In this document: positions 37,700 to 50,356 of the stretch, piece after piece
Position numbering within the stretch: the stretch's first letter is position 1
Layout: each line of letters opens with the position of its first letter
Assembly: GCA_022605955.1 (NCBI GenBank)
Contig: JAKCOZ010000081.1
Coordinates: forward strand, 682,001 to 746,000
Length of the DNA stretch: 64,000 nt
Direction of reading: 5' to 3'
Source of the DNA: Rallus limicola
Taxonomy: Eukaryota > Chordata > Aves > Gruiformes > Rallidae
Notes under the pieces: generated by a model
Told to the model about the DNA's origin: nothing
The model's input: the letters and a program-made list of their open reading frames with translations, nothing else
The model's database searches: none
Translations under genes and position numbers: made by a program

Positions 37700-38680
37700 G
37701 GAACAGATCACCTCAAGGGAACGGAGCCAGGATCCCGGCACACACCCCCACGGATAAATGCCCACCGGTGTCTGTGCCTCGCAGGGCAGGTGATCCCGCC
37801 GCAGGTGCCCGCCTCAGGCAGCCGTTCTCCCGCGGCCGCCCAGGCCATGCCCCGGGTGGGGGTCCCTTCCCCTGCGCCCAGCACGGGCTGGGGGCGATAC
37901 CGAACCGGAAGCCGCAAGCATGGAGAACATGGAGGGATTAGAAATATAAATATGAAATAAAAGGGAGAGGAGAAAAAGTATGGGCGGCGCAGGAGGGGTA
38001 AAAACCGCGCGGCCAAGGTGAACCGCGGCCGGACAACATGGTGGAGGCTGCGGGGGAGCCCCAACCCACCTTCCCGGAGAAGGAAGGGGCAAGCCCCGGG
38101 TGTCTGGGGATGGAAGGCGGCTCTCAGGCAGCGGCAGGGGGCCGGGATGGAGATGACAGCAAGCGGGAGACGAGAGCAATGACCGCGGCGGGCTGAAGGG
38201 AAAGCGCCACAGGGGAGGCGCCGACGAGGCTTCTCCCTTAGCATGGACGGGCGGGCGAGCGGCGGCGCCTTGCCCGAGGGAGAAGGACGACGGGCTCACC
38301 TGCCATAGCGGGCTGAGGGCGGCAATGGCGCTAGGGGCTGCGGCGCGGCGCGGCGCGACGCGACTCGTCTCCGCTCCGCTTGGTCGGCAGCGGCGAGTGC
38401 GGCGGGGCCGGGGCCGCCCCGGCAGGCAGAGCACGGGGCGGGCCGGGCCCCGCTCCGCCCCCGACAAGATGGCGCCCGCCGCCCGGCTGCCCGCCCTTCT
38501 CCCCTTAGGGCCCGGCCGCTATGGCGGCCCCGGGTGGCCTGACGGTGTGGTTGTTGCAGGGGATGAGGAGAGCTCCCGGCCTTGCGGCGGGGCTCGCCCC
38601 CCGCCCCGCACGCTTCATCTGGAGGTGGGGGGGTGTCCTTTCCCAGGAAAATGGCGCTCAGCTGGTGTCACGGCAGGCTA
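37700..38680. promoter_or_regulatory. CpG island, probable SLC23A2 promoter
   Basis: This is an abrupt rise in GC and CpG within AT-rich flanks, with runs such as GGCGCGGCGCGGCGCG and clustered Sp1-type boxes. YY1-like motifs are present at 38465 (AAGATGGCG) and 38519 (CTATGGCGGCC), and a related ATGGCGC at 38651. The absence of TATA suggests dispersed, housekeeping-type initiation. Open frames here in several directions are a by-product of base composition. Confidence 0.75.
38300..38480 (-). other. SLC23A2: Probable SLC23A2 first (non-coding) exon
   Basis: Within the CpG island a minus-strand donor, GGCAG|GTGAGC, lies at 38299-38294. It would end a leader exon starting somewhere in the very GC-rich stretch to about 38480. 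The island is the only promoter-like region upstream of the coding exons. The transcription start cannot be placed from sequence, so the upper limit is approximate. Confidence 0.5.
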
Positions 38681-41600
38681 CCCTCATCCCTGGCCCTTTC
38701 TGGGGTTTGGGTTATTTTAGGAAAAAGAAACAGCTTTTATAATAGGAGAATGAGCTGGGGGCGGGGAGGTGGAATAGGAAGTCAAAGGAAGTTGAGCCTC
38801 CCAAAAGATTACACCTCCACCACATGCACATCCCTCTACTTAAAATGTAATTTTTCTGAGATTTCCAATTTCCTGGCTGGGGCAAACCCAACCTGACCCC
38901 CACCAGCACACAGCACTGGGTATTTTCAGACATACCACAGACATCCCGCCCCTTGGATACCCTGTACCAAAGATGGGCATGGCCTCCCTACATCCCTTGC
39001 CAAAACCTGAGGTTCCTAGTGAGTTTTGATAACATTAACTTCCCTCAATTTAGCTTCTGCCCTTCCCAACACACAGTTTTTGGACGTGATGAGAGCCAGC
39101 TGACTCACGAAACCTTTTGCTGCTCCATGCTTCTCTGGGAAGCTGGAGCTGAGCTCCCACAGACACCTCCAATACTGTCTATCATTTCTCCCTTCAGTGA
39201 ATCTATGTTATGACCATCAATCAGCCTGTTAATTTACAGTAGGTGTCCTTGAAATCTATTGACTGATGGGAGCTTTCTCCCCCACCACCCCCCTTCGTTA
39301 TTTGATTAAGGTGCTTCGTAGCTCTAAGTCAATAGGAAAGCCTGTGCTCCCCAGACCAGTGACACTAATTATAACCCGTTGCATCATTTTACCCAGACCT
39401 GCAATTCTTTGTTGATCTTTCAGGTCTTTGCCTTAATAGTCGCTGTTTGCACAGGGTCCGGATACCAGGAATGTTTATCAAGTATCTGATTACCAGCTGT
39501 CCAACCCCTTCCATCCCGCTGCCCCTATAAAGAGGGTTTCATTAGATCCCATTAAAACCCAGGAGCTTATTTTAAGGTCTCTGGAGCATTTGTGCTTCTT
39601 ATCCTTGTGCATCATTTTTTCCACATTCACTGCAATAGTCTCCTGGTTAAGCTCCTAAAAGGCTTTCAAATGAACCATATGGAGAACTATATAGGACACA
39701 GATAAGTCACAAGCGCACCTCTTCTGCTGGTCCACATTATTGATCCCTTCACATTATTCACTACCTGGCCTTATCCCAAACATATCCATATAGTACAGCC
39801 ATTGAACATTACTAGCCTTTGTTAGGTAGAGGAGCAGAGAGCTGTGACGTAAGGGATGTTTAGTAATGCAGGATTGATTGAGACTGCAGCGGTTTCGCTG
39901 TTGACAGGAGTTTGTATGGGAAGATGGATCATATGTATTCAGTGATGCAGTCTCCCTATGAGGACTTTTTCTGTTCAGAAATCATTGGCAGAGGCACAGC
40001 TCTACATTTATTTTAATATTTTTAAGCATTAGCATTTTCTCACCTGTGCTTCCGTGGTGGAAGATGGTAGAGTGAAATACAGGTAACACGGTAAGAGGGC
40101 TGCAAGTGGGAAGTTCAGGCATGTGCATCACCCAGAGTGAAATTTAACAGATAAAGAGACCTCAGGGTCATGATAATCCCAAGGACAAGCAGGGGAAAGA
40201 TGATAAAGGTGGATTTAGAGTTCCAATAATTGAATTTGACAGAGCTGGACCCCTTGAAACCTGGGACTCAAACCCAGCAAAGCATTTTTCAGGCCTTTGT
40301 TCTTCTTGAATAGATAAATTACCTTCCAGGTGCTCTTCTGTGCTGTAAAGTTTCAGAAAATACCCCAGCATTTCACTTGATCAGGAAGCCAGAGCCCATT
40401 TTATGCTGTCACACTGTTCTGTTCTGCTGCAGAAGCAAAAATAACTTTATTGGGATTACCGGCATATATAATTTCTGTTATTAAAATGTAATGAAGAACC
40501 ATGAGGTATTTATAAAAACAGTCAGTCACTTTCTGCCCGAATGACTCACAGGACCATAAAAAGGTTGGAAATATCAGAGAGACAGGATGTGCATGTGCAT
40601 GTTCTTCATAGTGATGCTATCAAGAGAAATTAGCAGTCATTAATCATTTAGCCTGCAGACCTTGGAGGTCCTGCGGCAGACACCTTCCCTTTGTTTTTCT
40701 TGTCTCTGCTACTTTCTGTGATTGAATCTAGGAGATCATCTGAGCTGCTCAAAGCTCACTCAGGGATTTACCTGAACAGGTGAGGTGTTACTGCATCCAG
40801 ACTAGTCACAACAGAAGGCTTATGCCAATCTTCCCAGTTCAACCAGCGTAAAATACTTGTCCATCAAAAATATATAGATCAAATTCCTCCTGAAATTACC
40901 ATAACTGGCCTAAATTCCTGCAGTGCTGACTTTCTTCAACCAGCACCCGGAGTCCCAATTCCTCCCTCTGTTCTTTGTACTAATCAGTCATTATGCTTGC
41001 TTTCATAATGCAGGATAAATATTATAGTATTAATGTAATCACAGTAGTAACAATTAGGGAGAGCATGAGCAAATACTGCTTGGTGATACTTGCCAGCGTG
41101 AATCACCACAACATCTCCACGGCAGCGTGCAAGCAGGGACTTGATTCTGTGGTGAGGCTGTGCCCACGTAGAGCTAGAAGTCTCCCTAAGGAAATATCAT
41201 TGTAGGACAGTCAATCCTTTCTCCCAGGCTGTGTGTCCTTCCCCCCAGCCAGAGAACGCAGTAGTATTGCGATAGGCTGAGGTCACACTTACTAAGCATG
41301 TCCCACGCACGCCAGCTTTTGTTTCGTTTGTTTCTTCATGGCTTTGTGCAAATAAAATGGTTAAGGACAGGCCTACAGGAGGTCAGGGTTTTCCTCAGCT
41401 GCAGCATGTGCGTTACTGGCATAAATTTAACTGCTGAAGTCTTTTTGGCTGGCATCTCTTCTGTTTACTCAAAATTTCCATTTTAAACCAAAGCCTTGCC
41501 TCAACTGGGAGGTGAATCATTGATCTGAGGCACAGGATCTCCAAAAGACCAAAGCAAAACTTCACACCCAGTTACATCCAGGGATGAGTGTTTTGGGTCT

Positions 41601-42921
41601 GGGATTCACAGCTCATTTCCAATACCCCAGCTTGTTTTCTTGGTGTGGTGGTTTGTTGGGTTGTTTTTTTTAAACAGCATCAATCAAAGAAATAAAAAGT
41701 AAGAAGAAAAATTTGCCCATCAAGACATTAACAATATTTGACATGAATCCCACAGGTAGTGTCCAGCAGTTAAGAACTACCCCAGGCACATGTATATGGA
41801 TAACAGGAATAGCTTTTACTTGATTACACAAACTAAAAATGAAGCCCCTGGTATATCAACAGCTGCCTAGATGAGAGAAAACTCCCCAGGATAAGGTAAA
41901 ACCAAACATCAGCAACTCAGCCAGCAGTGAGCTTCTCATTTTGCTCCTCCCCGTGGAACACAAAGTAATAACTGCAGAGAGAAGAGAACACTGAACTGGG
42001 CAGACCCTGGGTTTCTGTTCTAGGAGGGGGAGAAAGCAAGAGTAACACTTCCAAAATGCTGCCTACCACCATCTAGTGGGAAACCCCACTTCAGGTCTCT
42101 TGACCTACATAAATTTATAGTTTATTTAAGGGATTTGCTTGCTGCTTCCCCACCTCCATGTTATAAAGAAGCAGAGTAAGCAAAATCAAATAAAAAATTT
42201 TTTAAAAACCCCTTAACAATCTAAGAACTACTACTAAAACTGAACATCATACTTCCTGGTCTGTCCTGTGAACTAAATCCTCAGTTTTCTCATCTGCAAA
42301 CTGGAGGAAATAAGACTCAGGAAGAATTTTATGAAGTTTAATTAGTGCAAAGTGCTCCTAATAGGAAATAGGGCTTTTAGGCCAAGGATCTCAGATGGTC
42401 CAAGTACTCAAATTACCGAGGCTTCAGCCTGCAATCCAAGAGGCAGATGTACTGCTGTGCTGGCTGTATAGAAAGATAAATAGCAGTGGTTGCAAAGTTA
42501 CATTGCCTGAATTCCCATAATCAATCAATAGGGGAGCAGGAGGGAAAAAATATGCATATAGTTGCAGAATTGTTGGATCCCTGTTGTCTTCTCAAGGTGA
42601 TTTTACTCCTGGTAGCTTTTGGAGAGGGGAGACCTTCCTTCAACCTTTGTATTTGCAAAATATTTTGTAAATGGAGAGCAGATTCTGGCAGCAGCACAAC
42701 ACAAACAACCCAGAGCAGGTTCCTGTGCTGAAGGGCTGCTCAGACCACATCAGCCCTGGGGTATTAATCTGAATGGTACCAGTGAATAGAGGGAAGGAAG
42801 AGGAATAAAAAAGCCCTTACAGTAACACTGACTCAACTAGCCAGCTCATGCTTTGGACAAGAAGCTGATTTTCTTGATGCTGTTCTGTCTGGTAGCTTAG
42901 GAGCTGGACCAGATAGAGGAG
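38680..42921. other. Intergenic, no gene recognised
   Basis: Sequence between the SLC23A2 CpG island and the open frame at 42.9 kb. It has no CR1, no RNA gene and no coding exon that I can identify. Parts such as 39.2-39.6 and 40.4-40.6 kb are rich in homeodomain-type ATTA cores but are otherwise unexplained. Confidence 0.6.
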
Positions 42922-43935
42922 ATGCAGCTTGCTGAGTCAGGAGGGAGGGCTGGGCTTGGCAGAGGGAGGAGGAGAGGGGCTTGGTCACCTCCCAGGGTTG
43001 GTTCCCAGTCCTCTTTTCACAGCACAGCCCCTGGAACTAGCCAAGGGAGAGTCCTTACATCCCAGGAAGAGGGGCAGCAGGAGGAGCCCAGGACAGCAGG
43101 ACACATTTATCCTCTTCCTCTTTTTCTGCCAGGTTCTGGTTGCCAATACTGCTGGATCGCTGGAGCCACATCTCCAGGCTCTGAGATGTCCTGGCAGCAG
43201 AAGAGGCACCATAAGAGCCCATATCTGACAGCTCCTGACATTTTTGCTTTGTGGTGCACATTCACAGGGCTGTTTTGCTTGCAGCTACCCATCAGATGGA
43301 GCCGATGTCATCTGCAGAGATGTCTCCAAGCAGGACACAAGCCGGGGTGTGCCACCACGTATCAAGTTCACATGTGGCTGTTGTTCAAAGCTGGGGCAGT
43401 AACAGCAGCTTCTGATGGGTACAGGCAGGACCACAGCAACTTATTTCTGCTTCATCTACTCCCAGAAGGGTGCAGACACGCTGCACAAAGTCATTTCCAA
43501 GCCCAGCATTTTATAGCACAGAATAAGACAGGTTTTCCTGAGTCCCCTGCGCTGGGAGTTGGAATGCAGGTCCTTCCCTGCTCAAAGCACAGGCAGCAGC
43601 ACCCTCCTGGCTGCTTACTCACAGCTCAGCAGACAGGCAATAGCAGTGAGGATCCTTGTTTTAACCTTCCATCACTTGAACCCGCTTGCCAGCAGTGCTG
43701 CAACAGCTCCCACAGTCTGTTCAGAGAGAAGATGGTCCTGGATGTCGTCCTTACTTCTGCCCATCCTCTCCCCATAACTCATTTCATTCCCCATGTGAAC
43801 TTAGGAGTAACAGCAACACACAGTGATGTCAGGAGTGATGGGAAAACAAGGATTCCTGCAGAATCGACCTCCTCCAGCAAGAGGAGAAAGACAAAAAACC
43901 AAGAGCGTGGTGCTGAGAGACAAGGCAAAGCCTGA
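42922..43935 (+). other. Unexplained 337-codon open reading frame, intergenic
   Basis: It begins with an ATG with G at -3 and runs to a TGA, ending about 40 bases before a CR1 3' end. The conceptual protein starts MQLAESGGRAGLGRGRRRGA, is rich in Cys, Gln, Ser and His, and has no signal peptide, membrane segment or family motif I recognise. No other frame gives a better protein, and I see no splice or homology evidence. Its length is unusual for moderately GC-rich intergenic DNA, but it may still be chance, or a remnant exon of a non-coding RNA. Confidence 0.2.
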
Positions 43936-43977
43936 AATAGACAGCACCACAACAGCCCTCTACAGAGCTGCTGCTGA

Positions 43978-44697
43978 AATCATAGAATGGCCTGGGTTGG
44001 AAGGGACCCCAAGGGTCACAGAGCTCCAACCCCCTGCCACAGGCAGGGACACCAACCTCCAGGCCTGGAGCTACACAAGGCTGCCCAGGGCCCCAGCCAA
44101 CCTGGCCTTGAACACCCCCAGGGACGGGGCACCCACCACCTCTCTGGGCAGCCCCTTCCAGCCCCTCACCACTCTCTCTGCAAAGAACTTCCCCCTAAGA
44201 TCTCCTCTCCCCCTTCCTTCATTTAGCTTTAATCCATTCCCCCTTGTGCTGCCAGGCTCTGCCCTTGAACAAGCTGATTCCCCTCCTGTTCCTCTGCTCC
44301 CTTCAGGGACTGGCAGGCTGCAATGAGGTCCCCCCACAGCCTTCTCTTCTCCAGGCTGACCCAGCCCAGCTCCCTCAGCCTCTCTCCAGAGGGGAGCTGC
44401 TCCAGCCCTCTGAGCATCTCTGTGGCTCCTCTGACCCCTCTCCAACAGTCCCACATCTCTCTTGTCCCGGGGCCCCAGCTCTGGACTCCAGCTGGGGCCT
44501 CCCCAGGGCAGAGGAGAGAGGGACAATCCCCTCCCTGTCCCTGCTGCCACCCCTCTGCTGATGGAGCCCAGGATCCCATCGCCCTTCTGAGCTGCAAGAG
44601 CCACTGCTGGCTCAGGGGAAGTTTCTCATCTTACCAGAACCCCCAGGCCCTTCTCAGCAGGGCTGCTCTCCAGGAGCTCTTCTCCCAGTCTGTATCT
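43978..44697 (-). mobile_element. CR1 LINE 3' fragment, high-identity copy
   Basis: The left edge is ATCATAGAATGGCCTGGGTT, the reverse complement of a CR1 3' end, followed by GGAAGGGACCCCAAGGGTCA. It runs about 720 bases and stops at a point corresponding to about 10563 in the plus-strand copy. It is nearly identical to that copy and to the next two. Its reading frames are relics of ORF2. Confidence 0.94.
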
Positions 44698-45971
44698 ATA
44701 GCTGGGATAATCCAACCATCCCAACCACACCAGGCAGATGCCAGGAATCTTCATTCACATGCAGTTGGAGCAGGAGCAACTCTGAGGTGGGAGGGAGAAC
44801 AGGGCCCAAACTGAAGCTTGACAGACAAATTGGGAACTGGGAACTGTGGGAATACTTTTCAGTTCGTTCTTTCACCTGGCAGCTGAAGCACTGCTTGTCA
44901 AACCAGGCAATTATAGCAAGCACAGATGCCACCGGGCTGGACAGGCCCACTATTTATAGTCTCTACCAACAGAGCTTTCCCCTCGTGCCACTGCACACAG
45001 GTTGAGGTACAGGCCATGCCTGGAAGGGCTCACAGTCTAAATAAAAATAGGAAGAGGAAGGCATAGCAACCCCTTTATGAAAAGAGCCAAGACTCAGAGA
45101 TGAAAGGATGAAAAGGAAATCCAGGGCAGAGCCCGGAACAGTAACTCCAACTTCTCCCCCTGCAAATTGCCCTTTATTTTGTTAACTCCTTCCCTGCCTG
45201 AAGTGTCACCTCTCCACTGCTCCTAACTCGTGCCAAACAGTGGGATGCAGTGCTTTCCCTGGGGCTGAGCTGGGAGCAAGGATGCGCTCCCTCCTGAGAC
45301 CTGGGCCTGTGCCCCACGGACAGGGCGGGAAGCATGGGGCCAGGCCAGCATCCCAGTGCCCTGACCCTGCTCAGGGGATGACAGACTCCCAGGAGCAGAG
45401 CAGGCTGCTGGCTTTTCAAGCATTCAGTGTTTCAGCCGACTGTGGATGCAAGTCACAGAGCATCTCCTTTGTTTCAGGGGGAGGATTAAACACAGGCTGC
45501 TTGTGAGCTGAACTTTGAAGTGGTCACCCCACAAAGAAACCTTTACAAACACATTTTTTGTATTTGAAGTTAGAGACCATCCCCTGGCCTATTTTTAACC
45601 CTACATTTGGACTGGCCATGTCACAATCCTGCCTCTGTTCTCTGGCAATGAGAGGCAGAGAGGATTCGCTTGACCTGCAGCATCAAATACAGAGAAAAAT
45701 GAGACTTTTGTCTGGAAAAGAACCACCCAAAATAGCAGTGATGAAGTTGACGTGGACTCTTAGTGGGGCAGGACAGGAAAGATGAGCATGGGAGGAGCTG
45801 ATAGACTTTTTCTGATGACCTGTGAATGAAAACAACTGCTAGAAAACAGTATTGTGATGCTAGTTAGCATTTGTGGGTTTAAGGACCTGAGATCTTTCCC
45901 TTCTACACTAAATACACTACAGGCCTAAGAGTAAGAAATAATCCTTGCTGAGGTGAGTTCTCACTGTTCTT
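44698..45971. other. Intergenic, no gene recognised
   Basis: Unique sequence between two CR1 copies. I see no supported feature. Confidence 0.6.
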
Positions 45972-46437
45972 CAAATCACAGAATCAGACTGGTCTGGGTT
46001 GGAAGGGACCCCAAGGATCACAGGGCTCCAACCCCCTGCCACAGGCAGGGACACCAACCTCCAGGCCTGGAGCTACACAAGGTTGCCCAGGGCCCCAGCC
46101 AACCTGGCCTTGAACACCCCCAGGGATGGGGCACCCACCCCCTCTCTGGGCAGCCCCTGCCAGCCCCTCACCACTCTCTCTGCAAAGAACTTGCCCCTAA
46201 GATCTCCTCTAACCCTTCCCTCCTCCAGCTTCACTCCATCCCCCTTGTCCTGCCAGTCTCTGCCCTTGAACAAGCTGATTCCCCTCCTGTTCCTCTGCTC
46301 CCTTCAGGGACTGGCAGGCTGCAATGAGGTCCCCCCACAGCCTTCTCTTCTCCAGGCTGAGCCAGCCCAGCTCCCTCAGCCTCTCTCCAGAGGGGAGCTG
46401 CTCCAGCCCTCTGAGCATCTTCATGGCCCTTCCAAGA
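45972..46437 (-). mobile_element. CR1 LINE 3' fragment, high-identity copy
   Basis: It starts TCACAGAATCAGACTGGTCT at its 3' end and follows the same consensus as the 43.98 kb copy. Truncation occurs at about 46437, a different point from the neighbouring copies, so it is an independent insertion rather than part of a segmental duplication. Confidence 0.94.
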
Positions 46438-48709
46438 CTCTTTCTAGATCCACCTGATGCTTCCTTTACTTCTTCTGGCTCAGAAACTGATGCTCTTGCA
46501 TGAGTGAACCCTCCCCTGGCAGCTGGGTTTGGGTCAATGGGTTTGACTACTCCCATTGAATGGGATGCAGCACGGTGTGACCATCAGGATGGAGGGCAGT
46601 GGAAGTGCTGCATCCTACCTGACAGGGAGGGAGAGGAATTATTTGCCCTGGTAACAACACGTGGAAAAGCTCAGGGGGTATGATGCATTTGCAAATAGAT
46701 CCCATTCCCTAAGTTTTACAGCCCCTCATGAGGTTTTGCAACATCCTAAACCAGACAATTATTACTATGTTCATTTTCTGCCTTCCCCCTCCTTCAAGAA
46801 GCTGGGGAAAGAAACCAGTAACCTGAGTGCAGATGTTTTAGCTTCCCATTATCACATCAGCAAGCCCCTGTGTACCAGGCTTCTCCCACTGATGAGGCAA
46901 GAAAGGTTAAAACCTTGCATGACAGGTTAACAGCATGATTTGCAGCAACAGCTTAAATAAGTGGTTGCAGGCACAAAAGACTAGCAGGCAGCTAATCCTT
47001 TAAAGACTTAAGAGCAGTTACTACTTCAGTCCAAGTAAATATTTCAAAATCAAATTAATTAGTGGTGACTAGTGGGTTTTTCTCTCCTTCATTTTAACAG
47101 CCCAGGCTGGAATGGCAATTCTTCCATGGAAGTTAGACTTTCAATGCCAAAGCTGGAGCAGAAAGAGTCCTCTCAATGATTTTGTTCCTTGCTGGGATTG
47201 CAGGACTGGAAAGGCTCCCTATGAGTGCCACAAGCCTGTGTCCCTCTCAGAGGCAAGCTCCTTTGGCTGCTCCAGGGGTGGGGGCTCAGTGTCCATCAGA
47301 AGCACAGCGCAGAGGAAGGAAACATTCGCTTCCCGATTCTCATCTTGAGCTCTGTCCCCACAGGCCACAACAAAGACCTCCTAACAACTGCCTGCCTTCC
47401 AGTTAAAAGGAGTCTCCTAACCCACCCTAGACACGTGTGGAAGCACTGAAAGAAAGGCCCCACGGTAGCACAAACCTAACTAAAGTCTGCCTGAGCCTGG
47501 AAAAGCAAACCAGTCACTGAGACGCTTTGGAAACAATCCCTTCTAATTCACAACTATGCTTCCCACCCCCCTAGAGACCTTTCCCCCCCTTGAACCTTGG
47601 CTCCATCTCAGAACAAAGCTGATTCTCTTGGGAGGAAGGAATCTTGTGGGCTGCTGAACTGTCTGGACTATTTTTAGTTAAATCCAGCATTCCTAAAAAC
47701 CTTGTGCTGCTTGTCTGTGAGGAAGGAGAGAGGAAACCCCCTGAATGTGAGCACCCACATCTCATGGGGAATGCAGAACACAGCGTGCCAGCTGCTGTAC
47801 AGCATGAAAGCATAGCTGGGCTCAGCACAGAGCTCCAGAAAAAGGCAAAGAACAGTTCATCTTCTGCCTTCTGCTGAGGGCAGGAAGAGCCAAGCCCAAA
47901 GTTTCTGCCCTTGGTGGGGAGATCAGAGAGCAATTTGCACTTACCCACTAAACTGATGGGCTGCAGCTCCAGCGTACAGTGAGAGGTCTGAGTGGAAAGG
48001 CAGGATCAGCCCAGGAATCCCAGAGGTGCTCAGCAGGTAGAGATCTTGCTGGGAAGAGCAGGAAAGACACCCCTGGGGAGGGGCCAGGAGAAGCTTAAGG
48101 AGTGGTTTTGGGAGAGGCAGATGATGTCCTGGGAGGTTGAATGAATGAGGTGATGCTTGGGACTTTAAAGGACTGGGTGTGAGTGGGAGGAGTATGGGGA
48201 GAGCTTGGAGAAACTCGTTCAGACCAGGGCGTAAGCAGAGCGTAGCACAAACCTGATTAGAAGGGACAGAGCTGTTGTGCAGAGTCATTTCTTCCTGCCC
48301 TGGGGGGTTATGTCATCTTTTATGCTGAGCAAAATCCCTGTTACTGTAAGGGGAGCACCACAGCCCCCAGCCCCTCTCAGCAGCCCCCAGCCCCTCTCAG
48401 CAGCAAGTGTTGCCTTAATTGCAGTTGACAGAAAGCAAGCAATCCCTGATGCAGGGGCTGGCTCAGTGTTCCTGTGTGATGGGCACCAGAAAAGCACCAG
48501 AGATGCAGTTGCAGATTGTGCTCTTGGTTCAAACAAAGCGTTGGGTTTGGGGCTGTAATTACAGCATGGGGGGTCCAGCATGCTCCTACTGAGTCATCAC
48601 ATCAGAGTCATCATCACGTTCCCTCTTCCTTATCTCCCCAGATGTTTCACACAACTTCTACTACAAGATTTTTCAGGACCAAGATCAGTGACCTGCTGGC
48701 CAGTCCCTC
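46438..48709. other. Intergenic, no gene recognised
   Basis: Unique sequence between CR1 copies. The only structure seen is a perfect two-copy 20-bp repeat at 48361-48400. Confidence 0.6.
48361..48400. repeat. Perfect 20-bp tandem duplication
   Basis: CAGCCCCCAGCCCCTCTCAG occurs twice in direct succession, followed by a partial third CAGC. Confidence 0.9.
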
Positions 48710-49290
48710 TCTCCAGCCAGGCCTGGAGGATGAGGTTATCCAAAGAGTCTTGCTACACAAGGATGCCCAGGGCCCCATCCAACCTGGCCTTGAACATCCG
48801 CTGAGACGGGGCACCTACCCCCTCTCTGGGCAGCCCCTTCCAGCCCCTCACCACTCTCTCTGCAAAGAACTTCCCCCTAAGATCTCCTCTAACCCTTCCC
48901 TACTCCAGCTTCACTCCATCCCCCTTGTGCTGCCAGGCTCTGCCCTTGAACAAGCTGATTCCCCTCCTGTTCCTCTGCTCCCTTCAGGGACTGGCAGGCT
49001 GCAATGAGGTCCCCCCACAGCCTTCTCTTCTCCAGGCTGACCCAGCCCAGCTCCCTCAGCCTCTCTCCAGAGGGGAGCTGCTCCAGCCCTCTGAGCATCT
49101 CCGTGGCTCCTCTGACCCCTCTCCAACAGTCCCACATCTTCCTTGTGTTGGGGCCCCAGCTCTGGACACAGGACTCCAGCTGGGGCCTCCCCAGGGCAGA
49201 GCAGAGAGGGACAATCCCCTCCCTGTCCCTGCTGCCACCCCTCTGCTGATGGAGCCCAGGATCCCACTGGCCTTCCGAGCTGCAAGAGCC
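48710..49290 (-). mobile_element. CR1 LINE 3' fragment, high-identity copy with altered 3' end
   Basis: From about 48750 it matches the other two minus-strand copies closely. The expected terminal block (GGAAGGGACC...AGGCCTGG) is missing or disrupted: only AGGCCTGGA at about 48718 remains, followed by about 25 unrelated bases before GCTACACAAGG. The 5' truncation is at about 49290. Confidence 0.9.
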
Positions 49291-50356
49291 AACAGCCCCA
49301 TTTGGATGGAAAACTTCATCCTTACACAGTATTTTAGCAAATAAAGGAGCTGACAGCACCAAGTCCACTCAAAGCTGCACCAGAGGAGCTGCTGTGGCTT
49401 CTCAGAGAAACAAGCTGGTTGCAGGATGAGTTTTCAAGTCCCTTGACACAAACACAGGCTAGTTTGCAAGAGAGAAATCAAACCCTGGCTGTTAGCTACA
49501 CCACAGCTAGACAGGCACGGATATCTGAGCATCCAGAGACTTACACATGCTGGAGGAAACCCACAGGTAGAAGGCAGTGTGTCAGTTCAGAGAGTGTGGT
49601 GTCTGGATCACATTTTTCCAGTGGTCACTGTACTTTTTTCTTTCTCAGGAGCATCTCCTTTTTTCCAAGTTAGCTGTAAGCCAACCTCTGTAGAGGGGAA
49701 TATTTTCCTGTGCCATCCCTCCTACAGCCAGCCCTGCAAGCACTGGGGCAGAGACTGTTCTTAGCTATACACTCTGCTGCCTGAGGACTTGGCTTTTGCC
49801 AAACCAAAAATAAAGTAGTGAATTGCCTTTCCTCCACAACTGTCAGCACCTTCTTCTGCCCCCTACATTTACTTACTCTTAGCCCACCCAGACTTCCTGA
49901 CTTTTCCCATCTAAACTTCCCCTTCCTGTCCCCTTTCCCAAAACCCAAACAACCCCACATTCCTACCCCCTAATAGATGCTGATCCGTAGGTTTGCGTCA
50001 GCAGCCGCTCTCCTGGCCAGACCCAGCTCTAATTGACACATTTCAGCTGCTGCCAAGCAGCAGATGACATCTGGGCAGCAGGGCTGCCCTCGGCCCTGAA
50101 GAACGTGAGACAAGCAAGGGCTGACGTGACGCAGCACAGAGGGAAAGAACATGCATGGCTGTGGCCTTCAGAGCTGGAAAGGGAGATCCTGAGGTCAGTC
50201 ATTCCTCAGAGTCTGACACCAGGGCACATGCAAACCAATTACGTCAAACGAGGGGTGTAGGGTAGAAAGATCTTGGCTCAGGCTTTGGGTTTAATCTGCA
50301 ACAAGGGATGAGGACAACAGGCAATCTGAAAAGCAGGGCAGGGCACTTGTCCAGCA
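49291..50356. other. Intergenic, no gene recognised
   Basis: Unique sequence between the CR1 copy and the minisatellite. No supported gene. Confidence 0.6.

Larger units (their letters stand above)
14023..38299 (-). other. SLC23A2 5'UTR intron region (about 24 kb)
   Basis: Mostly unique AT-rich sequence between the CpG island and the first coding exon. It contains the candidate micro-exon at 15551, the candidate leader exon at 22894, CR1 fragments at about 26124-26808 and 32815-33246, a poly-A run at about 28663-28681 and A-rich low-complexity patches at 32280-32340 and 37480-37535. No other protein-coding gene is supported. The many short open frames match neither each other nor any family I know. 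Confidence 0.75.

Noticed and set aside
37708..38896. Open frames of 104-217 codons at the SLC23A2 CpG island
   Set aside because: Composition-driven, with Pro/Arg/Ala-rich translation in several frames and no homology.
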